5,431 nucleotides of DNA, taken from Kiritimatiellia bacterium (lineage in GTDB: Bacteria > Verrucomicrobiota > Kiritimatiellia > SLAD01). The DNA lies in assembly GCA_007127595.1 (NCBI GenBank), contig SKZA01000340.1, positions 1-5,431 on the forward strand, given 5' to 3'. Both the position numbers and the translations under genes were made by a program. Every line of letters starts with the position of its first letter. Within the stretch, counting starts at the first letter, position 1. Under the pieces are notes generated by a model, which worked only from the letters and a program-made list of their open reading frames with translations, was not told the DNA's origin and searched no databases. This document shows, piece by piece, positions 5,404 through 5,431 of the stretch.

Positions 5404-5431
5404 TTTTTATGAAGCTCCTTCAGGACATCAT

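Noticed and set aside
5409..5431. ATG at 5409 opening a frame MKLLQDI that runs off the window end
   Set aside because: Only seven complete codons are visible, the ATG sits 5 nt after the tRNA CCA, and the bases before it are a T run with no Shine-Dalgarno. It could be the start of a real gene, but the sequence here cannot support it.

Overview
The window is a compact, same-strand (+) bacterial gene block followed by a tRNA locus that carries an unusual broken duplicate. Base composition is moderately GC-rich and codon use looks uniform across the four protein genes. Gene content and some YbeY sequence details (a 'YLGDHRPTDVISF' segment, where Proteobacteria have 'YRGKDKPT..LSF') suggest a bacterium of the PVC/Kiritimatiellota-Verrucomicrobiota type or another deep Gram-negative lineage. 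This placement is an inference from memory of the families and is weak.

Region 1-5052 is a probable four-gene operon. It holds a PhoH-family ATPase (ybeZ type, 1-1014), a 7TM-HD phosphohydrolase of the PgpH/YqfF type (1040-3406), the rRNA-maturation endonuclease YbeY (3303-3779) and a CorC/HlyC-type membrane CBS protein (about 3784-5052). Gaps are 25 nt, a 104-nt overlap, and 4 nt, so there is little room for internal promoters. The order merges two known neighbourhoods: phoH-pgpH-ybeY as in Firmicutes, and ybeZ-ybeY-ybeX(corC) as in Proteobacteria. The likely shared theme is ribosomal RNA maturation and quality control (PhoH, YbeY) next to membrane proteins linked to cyclic-di-AMP turnover (PgpH) and divalent cations (CorC).

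Region 5053-5431 has no convincing protein gene. An intact class II tRNA-Tyr(GUA) with encoded CCA lies at 5318-5403. Just upstream, 5139-5291 is a second copy of its 5' half: 46 of the first 48 tRNA bases are present, all identical, but split by three GC-rich, hairpin-forming insertions of 47, about 30 and 30 nt. All three fall in tRNA loops (D-loop edge, D-loop, anticodon loop), and the copy ends in the variable arm, so it lacks the T arm and the 3' acceptor strand. This is the most interesting part of the window. It looks like a tRNA pseudogene that captured several members of a small palindromic repeat family. The window ends 28 nt after the tRNA.
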